Of a stretch of 64,000 nt of DNA, positions 1 to 8,950 are shown one piece after another. Every line of letters starts with the position of its first letter. Position 1 is the first letter of the stretch. A program made the position numbers and the translations under genes. This DNA comes from Campylobacterales bacterium (GTDB lineage: Bacteria > Campylobacterota > Campylobacteria > Campylobacterales > Sulfurospirillaceae). The notes under the pieces were generated by a model, which saw only the letters and a program-made list of their open reading frames with translations, was not told the DNA's origin and did no database searches. The stretch covers positions 248,001-312,000 of the forward strand of contig JAFGFU010000013.1 in assembly GCA_016930915.1 (NCBI GenBank), read 5' to 3'.

Positions 1-700
1 CGCTCACCATCTCTTTTTAATCGAAGATGCCTCTCATGCGCTAGGCAGCGAAATCAATGGGCAAAAAGTGGGACAAAAAGCGGATATGAGCATTTTTAGT
101 TTTCATGCTATCAAGCCCATTACCACCTTTGAAGGCGGAGCCATTGCGACCAACAACACCGCTTTTTATGAAAAAGCCAAACTCTACCGCAGCCACGGCA
201 TTGTGAAAAAAACGTTGTGGAACTCAGACATGGTGCTTTTAGGGGAGAACTACCGTTTGAGTGATGTGGCGTGTGCTTTGGGGCTGAGTCAACTCAAGCG
301 ATTGGATAGTTTTATAGCCAAGCGAAACGCTATCGCCCACGCCTACGATGTCGCCTTTGCACAAACACCTTATTTTACGCCTATTGGGATTGATAAAAGC
401 AAAAAAAGCACCCACCATCTCTACCCTATTTTACTCGCCAAAAACCTTTGGTGCTCTAAAGAGGAGATTTTTCAAGCCTTACATGTAAAAGGTGTGGGGG
501 TACAAGTGCATTACAAACCCATTTATCAGTTTAGCTACTACAAAGAGCGTTTTGGGGAACTTTACCTACCCAATACGGAGGATTTTTACCGAGCCGAACT
601 CTCCATCCCGTGTCATCAGGGGATGAGCATGGAAGAGGCGCAGTATGTCATTCAAACCCTTTTAGAGGTGTGTGAATCCATCAAAGGGTGTCACCGATGA
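1..700 (+). CDS. pseC: PseC aminotransferase, 5'-truncated by window edge
   Basis: PLP-dependent aminotransferase of the DegT/DnrJ/EryC1 family. It should form UDP-4-amino-4,6-dideoxy-beta-L-AltNAc, the second step to CMP-pseudaminic acid. The reading frame is open from base 2, so the gene enters from outside; a GTG at 68 is internal. About 232 C-terminal residues are visible of a family length near 380. The conserved stretch LIEDASHALGSE and the PLP-lysine segment FSFHAIKPITTFEGG are both present. The stop overlaps the pseF start (ATGA), so the two are probably co-translated. The following pseF, pseG, pseH and pseI genes support the assignment over other sugar aminotransferases. A TTACATGTAA copy at 479 encodes Ala-Leu-His-Val-Lys. 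Confidence 0.9.
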   Translation, partial: AHHLFLIEDASHALGSEINGQKVGQKADMSIFSFHAIKPITTFEGGAIATNNTAFYEKAKLYRSHGIVKKTLWNSDMVLLGENYRLSDVACALGLSQLKRLDSFIAKRNAIAHAYDVAFAQTPYFTPIGIDKSKKSTHHLYPILLAKNLWCSKEEIFQALHVKGVGVQVHYKPIYQFSYYKERFGELYLPNTEDFYRAELSIPCHQGMSMEEAQYVIQTLLEVCESIKGCHR

Positions 701-1389
701 ACATTGCTATTATCCCCGCACGAGGGGGAAGTAAGCGCATTCCTCGTAAAAATATCAAGGAGTTTTGCGGTAAACCCATCATCGCTTACAGTATTGAAAC
801 TGCCCAAAAAAGCGGACTGTTTGATAAAATCATCGTCAGTACCGATGATGAAGCCATAGCGGGTGTCGCACGTTTTTATGGAGCCGAGGTTCCTTTTATG
901 CGACCTCGTGAACTCAGTGATGATTTTACGGGTACAGGAGCAGTGGTAGAGCACGCACTTCAGACCTTAAAAAAAAGAGGTGAAAGCTATGATTTTGCGT
1001 GTACGATTTATGCGACTGCGCCTCTTTTAGAGCCTTGTTATCTTATAGAAGGGTTTGAAAAACTTCATACGAGCGATGCAGTATTTTCTTTTTCCGCAAC
1101 CTCTATGCCCTTTCCCATCTGGCGTACCTTTAAAATCACGCCAAATGAGCGCTGTGAAATGTTTTGGAAAGAAAATTTTTCAAAGCGTTCTCAAGATTTA
1201 GAAGAAGCGTATCAAGATGCAGGAGAATTTTACTGGCACAACCTTCACAAAACTGCACATGATGTGATGTTTGGAGGAGAGAGTATTCCTATTATTTTAC
1301 CCCGCCATTTGGTACAAGACATCGACACGCCTGAGGATTGGACAAGGGCGGAGCTGATGTATAAGGTACTGCATGAAAACACTCATTAG
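697..1389 (+). CDS. pseF: Pseudaminic acid cytidylyltransferase
   Basis: Transfers CMP from CTP to pseudaminic acid, giving the activated donor for flagellin glycosylation. The N-terminus IIPARGGSKRIPRKNIK is the signature nucleotide-binding loop of NeuA/PseF-type cytidylyltransferases, and the length of about 230 residues is normal. The ATG at 697 is chosen over a GTG at 688 because it gives the family N-terminus and overlaps the pseC stop by four bases. It overlaps pseG at its 3' end (1373-1389). The pse context separates it from CMP-sialic or CMP-legionaminic synthetases, which share the fold. Confidence 0.9.
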   Translation: MNIAIIPARGGSKRIPRKNIKEFCGKPIIAYSIETAQKSGLFDKIIVSTDDEAIAGVARFYGAEVPFMRPRELSDDFTGTGAVVEHALQTLKKRGESYDFACTIYATAPLLEPCYLIEGFEKLHTSDAVFSFSATSMPFPIWRTFKITPNERCEMFWKENFSKRSQDLEEAYQDAGEFYWHNLHKTAHDVMFGGESIPIILPRHLVQDIDTPEDWTRAELMYKVLHENTH

Positions 1390-2230
1390 AGCGGACAGTT
1401 CTAGCACCATTGGTCTTGGACATATCATGCGAGACCTTGTTTTTGCCAAAGAACTTGAAGGCGAAGTGCTCTTTGCCTGCCAAAATTTAGAGGGCAACAT
1501 TATCGAGCAGATTCCCTATGAGGTTAAACGCCTCACTTCTAACGATGTGGGCGAGCTTATCGCACTGATTCACTCTTTACATGTAAACCTTTTAGTCATC
1601 GACCATTACGGCATTGACGTCTCTTTCGAGCGAAAAATCAAAGAGGCGACGGGAGTAAGGATTTTAAGCGTTGATGACACCTACGCAAAACACTATTGCG
1701 ACATTCTTCTCAACCCAAACCTAAGTGCAGATGCTTCACGCTACGAGGGGCTTGTTCCAAAAGGGTGCGAACTTCGTTGTGGAGTGCCCTTGATACGAGA
1801 AGAATTCCATACAGAAAAAACAATTCAGCGTGAAAAAATCTACGATGTGTGCATTGCGATGGGTGGCAGTGATGCGGGGCATCTCTCCCAAAAAATAGCC
1901 CAAATTTTACCCAACAACAAGCGCATTGCCATTCTCACAACCACTGCCAATGCACATCTTAAAGCGTTGAAATCTTTTGTGGCAGATACGCCTAACATCG
2001 CTTTACATGTAAACACAAAGGAAGTGGCTAAACTTTTGCACCAAAGCCATTGTGTCATTACAACACCTAGCGTGATGGTGCATGAGGTGCTCTTTATGGA
2101 AGTGCCTTTTATTGCCATTCAAACAGCCCAAAATCAAGAAGCAATGTTTGAGTATCTGCACCAAAAGGGCTATCTTGTGTTAAAGGAGTGGAATGAGCAC
2201 GCATTTATGCGACTTTACAACGCTAAGTGA
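1373..2230 (+). CDS. pseG: UDP-2,4-diacetamido-2,4,6-trideoxy-L-altrose hydrolase
   Basis: Removes UDP from the 2,4-diacetamido sugar, freeing the substrate for PseI. It is a GT-B-like hydrolase of about 285 residues. The N-terminal SSTIGLGHIMRDLVFAKEL contains the conserved glycine-rich loop and the histidine known to be catalytic in PseG. The C-terminal half (VCIAMGGSDAGHLS, then TTPSVMVHEVLF) matches the UDP-binding half. It overlaps pseF by 17 and pseH by 38 bases. Two TTACATGTAA copies (1577, 2003) fall in frame as Leu-His-Val-Asn. Confidence 0.9.
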   Translation: MKTLIRADSSSTIGLGHIMRDLVFAKELEGEVLFACQNLEGNIIEQIPYEVKRLTSNDVGELIALIHSLHVNLLVIDHYGIDVSFERKIKEATGVRILSVDDTYAKHYCDILLNPNLSADASRYEGLVPKGCELRCGVPLIREEFHTEKTIQREKIYDVCIAMGGSDAGHLSQKIAQILPNNKRIAILTTTANAHLKALKSFVADTPNIALHVNTKEVAKLLHQSHCVITTPSVMVHEVLFMEVPFIAIQTAQNQEAMFEYLHQKGYLVLKEWNEHAFMRLYNAK

Positions 2231-2681
2231 CACCCAAAAAGCAATGATTTTAACGTGGCGCAACCACGAAAAGGTAAGAGCCTTTATGTACCATGCGCAG
2301 ATGATTTCACGTGAAGAACACCTACGTTTTATAGAGAGTCTCAAAACATCTCACGATAAACGCTATTTTTTGGTGCAACACAAAGGTGTGGATATAGGCG
2401 TGATTGATTTTACGCATATCACACCACAGCATGCAACCATAGGACTTTACGCCAATCCAAACCTCCATCGCACAGGGCTAGGCAAAGAGTTGATGAACAC
2501 CATCATCACCTATGGATTTGAAACCTTACATGTAAAAAAACTCTGTGCGGAACTCTTTGCGTTTAATACCAAAGCCAAAGCACTGTATGAAGCCTTTGGC
2601 TTTTGCGAAACAGTACACAAAACAATAAATAAACAAGAGATTATTTGTATGGAGTTAGAAAATGAACATCGCTCATTTTGA
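2193..2681 (+). CDS. pseH: Pseudaminic acid pathway N-acetyltransferase
   Basis: GNAT-family acetyltransferase predicted to acetylate the 4-amino group of UDP-4-amino-4,6-dideoxy-AltNAc using acetyl-CoA. At 162 residues it fits PseH. The acetyl-CoA loop is visible as HRTGLGKELM near residues 90-100, followed by the typical GNAT ending with a Leu-Tyr-Glu-Ala-Phe-Gly-Phe run. The start lies inside pseG behind AAAGGAG, suggesting coupled translation, and the end overlaps pseI. A TTACATGTAA copy (2526) encodes Thr-Leu-His-Val-Lys. Confidence 0.88.
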   Translation: MSTHLCDFTTLSDTQKAMILTWRNHEKVRAFMYHAQMISREEHLRFIESLKTSHDKRYFLVQHKGVDIGVIDFTHITPQHATIGLYANPNLHRTGLGKELMNTIITYGFETLHVKKLCAELFAFNTKAKALYEAFGFCETVHKTINKQEIICMELENEHRSF

Positions 2682-3699
2682 TTTAAATAGCCCTCACACG
2701 TTTATTATCGCTGAACTCTCCGCCAATCATGGGCAGAGTTTAGAGATTGCCAAACAAACGATACGAGCGGCTAAAAAAGCAGGGGCCGACGCCATCAAGC
2801 TTCAAACCTATACCGCCGATACACTCACCATCGACTGCGACAAAGAGGACTTTATCGTAAAAGGCGGAACACTTTGGGATAACAAAACCTTGTATGCACT
2901 CTATCAAGAAGCCTATACACCATGGGAGTGGCATGAAGCACTTTTTACCTGCGCTAAAGAAGGGGGATTGCTCTGTTTTTCCACCCCTTTTGATAAAAGT
3001 GCGGTCGATTTTTTAGAGTCATTTGACCCACCTGCGTATAAAATAGCCAGTTTTGAGATTACAGACTACGCCCTCGTGCGCTACGTCGCTTCTAAAAAAC
3101 GCCCCATTATCATCTCCACAGGCATTGCCACACTTGAAGAGATAGAAGATGTGGTGCGCATCTGCAAAGAAGAAGGAAATCACGACATTATTCTACTTCA
3201 ATGCACTTCATCGTATCCCGCACCCCTAGAGAGTGCCAATCTTCTGATGATTCCTGATTTACAAAAACGTTTTGGGGTTATTACGGGATTTTCTGACCAC
3301 ACCTTAGGTATCACCGCCCCTGTCATGGCAGTAGCCCTTGGAGCGAAAGTCATTGAAAAACATTTTATCTTAGATAAAAGCATTGGCGGAGCCGATGCCT
3401 CTTTTTCACTCGATTGTGAAGCATTTTCAGCGATGGTGCACGCCGTGCGTGAAGCGGAAAAATTACGAGGGGAAGTTTGTTACCAGAACGAGCCAAACAC
3501 CATTAAAGGACGCCAATTTTCACGAAGTCTTTATGTTGTCAAAGATATTCAAAAAGGTGAGGTTTTTACAGAGGAGAACATTCGTTCGATTCGCCCAGGT
3601 TATGGTTTGCACCCTAAATATTTAGGAGAGATTTTAGGAAAATGTGCATCCAAAAACCTTAGCAAAGGGGAGAGAGTCACATGGGAACTGTTAGACTAA
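2662..3699 (+). CDS. pseI: Pseudaminic acid synthase
   Basis: NeuB-family condensing enzyme joining the 6-deoxy-diacetamido-altrose with phosphoenolpyruvate to give pseudaminic acid. It is 345 residues long with a TIM-barrel NeuB domain (FIIAELSANHGQSLEIAKQ near the N-terminus; FSDHTLG and VIEKHF later). A C-terminal SAF/antifreeze-like domain of about 60 residues follows (SLYVVKDIQKGEVFTEENIR). It is the last + strand gene of the pse run, and its end overlaps by four bases the end of the convergent DUF354 gene. Confidence 0.92.
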   Translation: MNIAHFDLNSPHTFIIAELSANHGQSLEIAKQTIRAAKKAGADAIKLQTYTADTLTIDCDKEDFIVKGGTLWDNKTLYALYQEAYTPWEWHEALFTCAKEGGLLCFSTPFDKSAVDFLESFDPPAYKIASFEITDYALVRYVASKKRPIIISTGIATLEEIEDVVRICKEEGNHDIILLQCTSSYPAPLESANLLMIPDLQKRFGVITGFSDHTLGITAPVMAVALGAKVIEKHFILDKSIGGADASFSLDCEAFSAMVHAVREAEKLRGEVCYQNEPNTIKGRQFSRSLYVVKDIQKGEVFTEENIRSIRPGYGLHPKYLGEILGKCASKNLSKGERVTWELLD

Positions 3700-4760
3700 T
3701 CTAAAATAGCCTTTACGATGGCTTCGACATCAACGACCATGGAACCAAACACCGCTTTGGCTTTGGCATCATAACGCTTACCCATCATACGCCCCACCGC
3801 TTCAAGGAGCTCCTCTTTAGTATTGACCCATTCCATCAACCCTTGGTCGATTTGGTATTTGTCGTAGTGGCTGATAAAACTGCGTGTGGAGATGGTCGGG
3901 GTTCCAAAGTAACACGCCTCAGTGTTAAGCGTTCCACCCCCTCCGATAAACAAATCCGCATAGGCTAAAAGATGCTGAATGACCACTTTTTCTTCTAACA
4001 CGCTCACAAAAGGAAATTGCTCTTTAAGATAACGGCTCTCGTAACGAGGAATAATAACAATATTTGCCCCCGTTTGCGTAGCAATCTCTTGCATCGCATC
4101 GTATAAAATGGGGTAGTGCTTATCCACATAACTCGCCTTATACTCTTCTTCACGAATCACAATCAACGGTTTTTTCAAATCTAAACCATACGGCTCTAAA
4201 ATCGCTTCAACGCTTTTCATATCAGGCTTAAACGCTTTGAGCCAAATGACAGGGTCGATAAAGCCGTAAGAGAAAATTTGCTCATCATCAAGCGAAAAAC
4301 GGCGAAAAATATCATCAGGCACTACAAAAGGCTTAATCACACGGTTGGAAAGCGGCAGAGTCAAACGGGCTTGAGGGAGTGCTTTTTTAAAGTTTTCCCT
4401 ATAATCAGAGAGTGGAATATCGTAAAAATTCACCACAGGAATCCCCAATCCAAACGCCACACGGTTGGCATCCACTGAGCACAGACAGACGAGTTTTCGA
4501 ATGTTATAAAGGCTTACAAACTCCATGAGCGCTTTTTGACGCTCAATGGACGCATGCAATTTATCCCTCAAACACGCTCCACCAAACTCACCACGATTGG
4601 TAAAAGGCATATGATTTAACTTTAAAAGCTCAACGACCTCGCTATACCCCACACCCTCACGCGCGGTGATCAGTGTTTTACACCCTTTTTTTTCAAGATG
4701 CTTAATAATCGGAATGAAAAAAAGGACCGATTTTGGGGTTACAAGGTCAAACCATATCAT
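3696..4760 (-). CDS. DUF354 family protein, possible glycosyltransferase
   Basis: The 354-residue protein opens with MIWFDLVTPKSVLFFIPIIKHLEKKG, shown here in part only: a conserved start followed by a glycosyltransferase-B-like layout. LFIGGGGTLNTEACYFGTP near residue 270 resembles the nucleotide-sugar-binding half of GT-B enzymes. I assign it to DUF354, whose function is uncertain. It is the last gene of the - strand series; its ATG overlaps the upstream radical SAM stop (TAATG). The island context suggests sugar transfer or epimerisation, but that is inference. Confidence 0.7.
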   Translation of the reverse strand: MIWFDLVTPKSVLFFIPIIKHLEKKGCKTLITAREGVGYSEVVELLKLNHMPFTNRGEFGGACLRDKLHASIERQKALMEFVSLYNIRKLVCLCSVDANRVAFGLGIPVVNFYDIPLSDYRENFKKALPQARLTLPLSNRVIKPFVVPDDIFRRFSLDDEQIFSYGFIDPVIWLKAFKPDMKSVEAILEPYGLDLKKPLIVIREEEYKASYVDKHYPILYDAMQEIATQTGANIVIIPRYESRYLKEQFPFVSVLEEKVVIQHLLAYADLFIGGGGTLNTEACYFGTPTISTRSFISHYDKYQIDQGLMEWVNTKEELLEAVGRMMGKRYDAKAKAVFGSMVVDVEAIVKAILD

Positions 4761-5863
4761 TACACAAGTCCCTTTGCTTTGTACTCATCGTACCACCATG
4801 GACGCAAAGGAATGACATCGCTTTCGCTAAACGCAAACCCGTATTTTCCACCGCTGTAAGGTATCATGCCCACAGCTTTAACATTGGGCTCAATGAGCTC
4901 ACATTTGTTGGCACAGGTGTAAAGACAGTCGTTGTGGCACGCTTTGTTTTCAATGGCGTCCAAGATATGCACACCCTGCTCCAACGCTTTGTCAAAACTG
5001 CCCGCTTCTTTGATATTGCCAAATTTGAGGTAAGGTAACCACAATAAACACGGATACAAATTGCCATACGGGTCAATGTCCATATTGCGACTTCCCATGT
5101 AGCAATTAAAATCAATATGTTGCCCCTCAAAAACCGCTTTTTGAAGCAAATATTTGCTCGCATAGCGCCCTTTGTCGTACCCAATCGCCCGTAATTGTCT
5201 ATCAATCAGTGCTAACTCTTCTTCGCTAAAGATAAAGTCGTCTTGGCTTAACACTTTTTTGGTAAGGTTGTCGGTTTTGTTGCGGTAACGATCAGGATTG
5301 TAACGCCCGTAACCGATGTAAAGCCCCACACCCATTTTTTTAGCAAATTCATACACCCACTCAATGAGATGTAAGTTTTCTTTATAAATCGTAAATTGAA
5401 ACCTCAACGCAACGCCTTTGATTTTTTTAAGGCGCTCAATCGTTTCGATGGATTTGGCAAAGCCGTCTTTATGCAAACGAATCTTCGCATGGGTCTGCTC
5501 ATCGCCATCCAAAGAGATATCGAGGCGAATAAGATTCATCTTTTTTAATGCATAACGGGCAATCTCTTCGTGACGTTCTGGGAACCACCCCGTAATGGGT
5601 GAGTCAATGACGGTGTCTGGATGATAGGTCGCAATGGAGTCAATCGCATCAAAGTATTTATCACTCAAATGGGGCTCGCCACCTGTAATGTGTACTTTCT
5701 TCAAATCCAAATATTTGGAGGAAAAGATGGAGTCCATCTCGCTTCGACTTAACTCTTCGTCTGTCTTTTTAGGCAATCGCCACATGGAACAATACCGACA
5801 AGGCCCTGGACAATACTCGCTGATGGTGTAAGAGATATCTTCTATTTTGTACCGATGAGGCAT
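4760..5863 (-). CDS. Radical SAM/SPASM protein (1 of 6 in the island)
   Basis: The cluster-binding motif is CPGPCRYC (CX3CX2C) near residue 20, and GGEP follows in HITGGEPHLS. The C-terminal third holds a SPASM-type cysteine set (DFNCYMGS, YPCLLWL, then CHNDCLYTCANKCE) expected to bind one or two extra iron-sulfur clusters. The role is presumably AdoMet radical chemistry on a sugar, lipid or peptide of the glycan pathway; the substrate cannot be read from sequence. The ATG at 5863 is chosen over a TTG at 5866 because AGGAGCC precedes it and it forms a TGATG overlap with the upstream gene. Confidence 0.85.
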   Translation of the reverse strand: MPHRYKIEDISYTISEYCPGPCRYCSMWRLPKKTDEELSRSEMDSIFSSKYLDLKKVHITGGEPHLSDKYFDAIDSIATYHPDTVIDSPITGWFPERHEEIARYALKKMNLIRLDISLDGDEQTHAKIRLHKDGFAKSIETIERLKKIKGVALRFQFTIYKENLHLIEWVYEFAKKMGVGLYIGYGRYNPDRYRNKTDNLTKKVLSQDDFIFSEEELALIDRQLRAIGYDKGRYASKYLLQKAVFEGQHIDFNCYMGSRNMDIDPYGNLYPCLLWLPYLKFGNIKEAGSFDKALEQGVHILDAIENKACHNDCLYTCANKCELIEPNVKAVGMIPYSGGKYGFAFSESDVIPLRPWWYDEYKAKGLV

Positions 5864-6810
5864 CAAGGCTCCTGTAATAATGTTCTAAAATAATCTATCG
5901 TGTGCTTCAAACCCTCTTCAAGCCCAACGCTAGGCTCCCAATCCAAATCTCGCTTGGCTTTGGTGATATCGGGTTTTCGCTGCATCGGGTCGTCTTGTGG
6001 CAAAGGCTTATAAATAAGCTCGCTTTTTGAATGCGTGTATTGTAACACTTTTTGAGCCAGTTCTAAAATGGTAAACTCACAAGGGTTGCCTAAGTTAATA
6101 GGACCACAAAGCCCTTGTGGGTTTTCCATCATCGCTATCATACCCTCAATCAAATCATCCACATAACAAAAACTGCGTGTTTGCGAACCATCGCCGTAAA
6201 TTGTAATGGGCTTGTTTTGTAAAGCTTGAACGATAAAATTACTCACCACTCGCCCATCATTGGGGTGCATTTTAGGGCCATAGGTATTAAAGATACGCAC
6301 CACTCGTATATCGACATTGTGCTGGCGTTGATAGTCAAAAAAGAGTGTCTCCGCACATCGCTTCCCCTCATCATAACACGCCCTTGGGCCAATCGGATTG
6401 ACCGCACCTCTGTATTCCTCTACTTGAGGGTGCACTTCAGGGTCACCATACACTTCACTCGTACTGGCTTGTAAGATTTTCGCTTTAGTGCGCTTGGCAA
6501 GCCCTAACATATTAATCGCTCCAACCACGCTCGTCTTCGTCGTTTGCACAGGGTCAAATTGGTAGTGAATGGGAGATGCTGGGCACGCAAGATTGTAAAT
6601 CTCATCGACTTCAACGTAAAGTGGAAACGTCACATCGTGACGCAAAAGCTCAAAATAAGGGTGCGATAACAGGTGTGCGATGTTGTGTTTGGAGCCTGTA
6701 AAAAAGTTATCGGCACACAAAACATCATACCCTTTATGCAACAACTTCTCGCACAAATGACTTCCTAAAAATCCCGAACCGCCTGTGACTAAAATACGTT
6801 TTCGTAACAT
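5863..6810 (-). CDS. UDP-glucuronate decarboxylase (UDP-xylose synthase-like)
   Basis: Extended SDR enzyme of 315 residues. It has the NAD-binding loop [12 protein letters not shown] at residues 8-19, a YDEGK catalytic motif (Tyr-X3-Lys) near 145, and the family stretch [15 protein letters not shown]. The latter is characteristic of UDP-xylose synthases, which oxidise and decarboxylate UDP-glucuronate. The product would be UDP-xylose or a 4-keto-pentose. No UDP-glucose dehydrogenase is in the window, so the substrate must come from elsewhere. Both ends overlap neighbours by one to three bases, indicating co-transcription. Confidence 0.83.
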   Translation of the reverse strand: MLRKRILVTGGSGFLGSHLCEKLLHKGYDVLCADNFFTGSKHNIAHLLSHPYFELLRHDVTFPLYVEVDEIYNLACPASPIHYQFDPVQTTKTSVVGAINMLGLAKRTKAKILQASTSEVYGDPEVHPQVEEYRGAVNPIGPRACYDEGKRCAETLFFDYQRQHNVDIRVVRIFNTYGPKMHPNDGRVVSNFIVQALQNKPITIYGDGSQTRSFCYVDDLIEGMIAMMENPQGLCGPINLGNPCEFTILELAQKVLQYTHSKSELIYKPLPQDDPMQRKPDITKAKRDLDWEPSVGLEEGLKHTIDYFRTLLQEP

Positions 6811-7730
6811 TATTTTTTTCTCTCTTTGAGATAGTGTTGCACCACTTCTTTGTACGCCAATACCTTTTTTACAAAAGGAATGCGCATTTCTAAAAACAAA
6901 ACACGGGTATAGAGTTTTAAAAGTTCGTTATCGTAGTGTTCGTGGGTTTTAAACTCTTGAACCAAATGAAACGTATTGTGAAAAAATGCCTCATCCAAAC
7001 ATAAGGTTTCAACTGCTTTTTTCTTAACCGCACCAATGCGTTTGAGACGTGCATATTTTTTATCCGCTGGAATGGTTGTATTGTAATAACCGTTATTTCC
7101 ATGAATACGATACCGAGTCAGCGGTTGTGGGAGAAAATAGGCTCTCTCTAACATCGACGCACTAAACACAATAACATCATCGGCTTGAATACGCCATCCC
7201 TCCTCATCTTCGATGGGGAAAATCTTCATCACCAACGCTTTGGAGAGACTCAATGTAGAGGTAATATCGCCAACGTATTTGGAAATATAATAGACCAAAA
7301 AAAGATTGTAACCGTTGTAGGGGTAGCGAATGGTCTCGTACGACTTGGTGGCACCGTTTTCAAAAACCATTGTATGGTTGTTAAAGATATAGCTGTATCC
7401 CTGTGTGTAGGCTTTAACGACCTCTTCAACTTTATGAGGCTCAAACGCATCATCGCTATCTAAAAAACACAACACTTCTCCTTGGGCTAAAGCAACCCCT
7501 GCATTAAAGGCAGAAGCTTGACCGCCGTTTGTTTTGCAATGCGCCACAATGCGCTGAGGGTACTTCTGTGCATACTCCTGAAGCATAATAACGGAGGTAT
7601 CGCTTGAGCCATCATCCACCACGATGATTTCAATATGCGGATAGGTTTGTGCTAAAACAGACTCTATGGCTTCAGAAAGATAGGCAGCATAATTATAATT
7701 GTTAATCAACACCGAAACGAGTGGTTTCAT
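6810..7730 (-). CDS. Family 2 glycosyltransferase
   Basis: GT-A-fold transferase of about 306 residues. The N-terminus [18 protein letters not shown] leads into [10 protein letters not shown] (nucleotide-sugar contact) and [15 protein letters not shown] (metal-binding DXD-like). The start at 7730 gives the family N-terminus and an ATGA overlap with the upstream radical SAM stop; an upstream start at 7763 would add an unsupported 11-residue basic leader. Donor and acceptor are unknown; attachment of a sugar in flagellin or surface glycan is inferred from location. Confidence 0.85.
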   Translation of the reverse strand: MKPLVSVLINNYNYAAYLSEAIESVLAQTYPHIEIIVVDDGSSDTSVIMLQEYAQKYPQRIVAHCKTNGGQASAFNAGVALAQGEVLCFLDSDDAFEPHKVEEVVKAYTQGYSYIFNNHTMVFENGATKSYETIRYPYNGYNLFLVYYISKYVGDITSTLSLSKALVMKIFPIEDEEGWRIQADDVIVFSASMLERAYFLPQPLTRYRIHGNNGYYNTTIPADKKYARLKRIGAVKKKAVETLCLDEAFFHNTFHLVQEFKTHEHYDNELLKLYTRVLFLEMRIPFVKKVLAYKEVVQHYLKERKK

Positions 7731-8944
7731 TCTTCGACCTTTTCTTGCGCCTTGATAAACCATGTAGGATCAAGCACGCAAATGCCCAAATCAAACGCAT
7801 TTGCTTCCTCTTCTCCAAACACTGCAACATAATCATTATGAAATCCATCGCAAATATCTTGCACGCTACATGCTTTACATGTAAAGGTTTTGTGATACTC
7901 CAAATGCTTTTGCGCACGCAATTTTGCATTTTGTTTGTATAGAAACGTTTTGGGGATATCCGCACTGTGTAAGCGCATCATATGCTCCTTAATATCCACC
8001 TCTTTCATGTAGTGCGCTTTGGTTCCGTGTTCACTCATTACCGAAAAATCCATGCCGTTGAACTGCTTGATACCGTACATCAAAATAGGAATCGGCTCGT
8101 CAAGTTCGGGGGAGTTTGAGCGTTGGTTAAACCGTGTCGTCCATGTCCACGAATTAAAATCCCACTCGTGATGGTCATAGGAAAGTTGCTGAAAGTTATA
8201 CCCATTTTTAGCATAACGCTCTTCCAAAATACACAAAGGCAAATAACGCACATTCACCTCGATACGATGCGATTCTAAAAGGTCTATCGCTTTTTGCAGG
8301 GGCTCTTTGAGGGCACTATACGAGGGAACATCCTGCGCTTGACGTCTACCCTTTTGGTCTGCGAAGGGATTAAATGCAATAAAATTAACCACCAAACACT
8401 GCTTTTCAATCGCAAGGTGTGCAATCTTTTCAAGCTGAGAGAGCGCTTCTTTGGTCATGGTGCAATTCAGACGATACGGAATCTCTAAAGCATGAAGATT
8501 TGCTAGAGCTTGCATCTGTTTTTCACTGCCGTGTTTGAACCCTACCATCGTATCGTAGGCTTCCCCTAAGGCATGAATGCTCACTAAAAAATCATTTACC
8601 CCCGCTTCCCTGAAATGTAACGCCGTCTCTTTTTTGGCAAGAACAATGCCGTTAGTAATGAGTGTTGGTGCTAACCCAATCTCTTTACAATACGCAATCA
8701 GCTCAAAAATATGCGGATAAATCGTCGGCTCTCCGCCTTGAATATCCACCGCTGTATTGCCGTAAACATGGCGTAAGGTATGGCAGATTGTTTTCGCTTT
8801 TTCTAAGCTCATAAAGGCATGTTCGGGGTGTTCTTTATCATCAATCTTGGTTCTAAAATAGCAAAAGTAACATGCAAGATTGCACGTTTGCCCCAGCCAC
8901 AAGACACCTCGTCGAGTCAGAGTTCGTTTTTGCACTTTTTTCAT
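7727..8944 (-). CDS. Radical SAM protein (2 of 6 in the island)
   Basis: The 405-residue protein carries CNLACYFC (CX3CX2C) near residue 21 and a GGEP variant in DIQGGEPTIYP. A C-terminal cysteine group (FTCKACSVQDICDGF) suggests an auxiliary cluster. It lies between two family 2 glycosyltransferases with very short spacing. The substrate is unknown. A TTACATGTAA copy (7875) makes the Phe-Thr-Cys-Lys of that C-terminal group, so the palindrome sits in a probable cluster-binding segment. Confidence 0.85.
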   Translation of the reverse strand: MKKVQKRTLTRRGVLWLGQTCNLACYFCYFRTKIDDKEHPEHAFMSLEKAKTICHTLRHVYGNTAVDIQGGEPTIYPHIFELIAYCKEIGLAPTLITNGIVLAKKETALHFREAGVNDFLVSIHALGEAYDTMVGFKHGSEKQMQALANLHALEIPYRLNCTMTKEALSQLEKIAHLAIEKQCLVVNFIAFNPFADQKGRRQAQDVPSYSALKEPLQKAIDLLESHRIEVNVRYLPLCILEERYAKNGYNFQQLSYDHHEWDFNSWTWTTRFNQRSNSPELDEPIPILMYGIKQFNGMDFSVMSEHGTKAHYMKEVDIKEHMMRLHSADIPKTFLYKQNAKLRAQKHLEYHKTFTCKACSVQDICDGFHNDYVAVFGEEEANAFDLGICVLDPTWFIKAQEKVEE

Positions 8945-8950
8945 GGCAGA

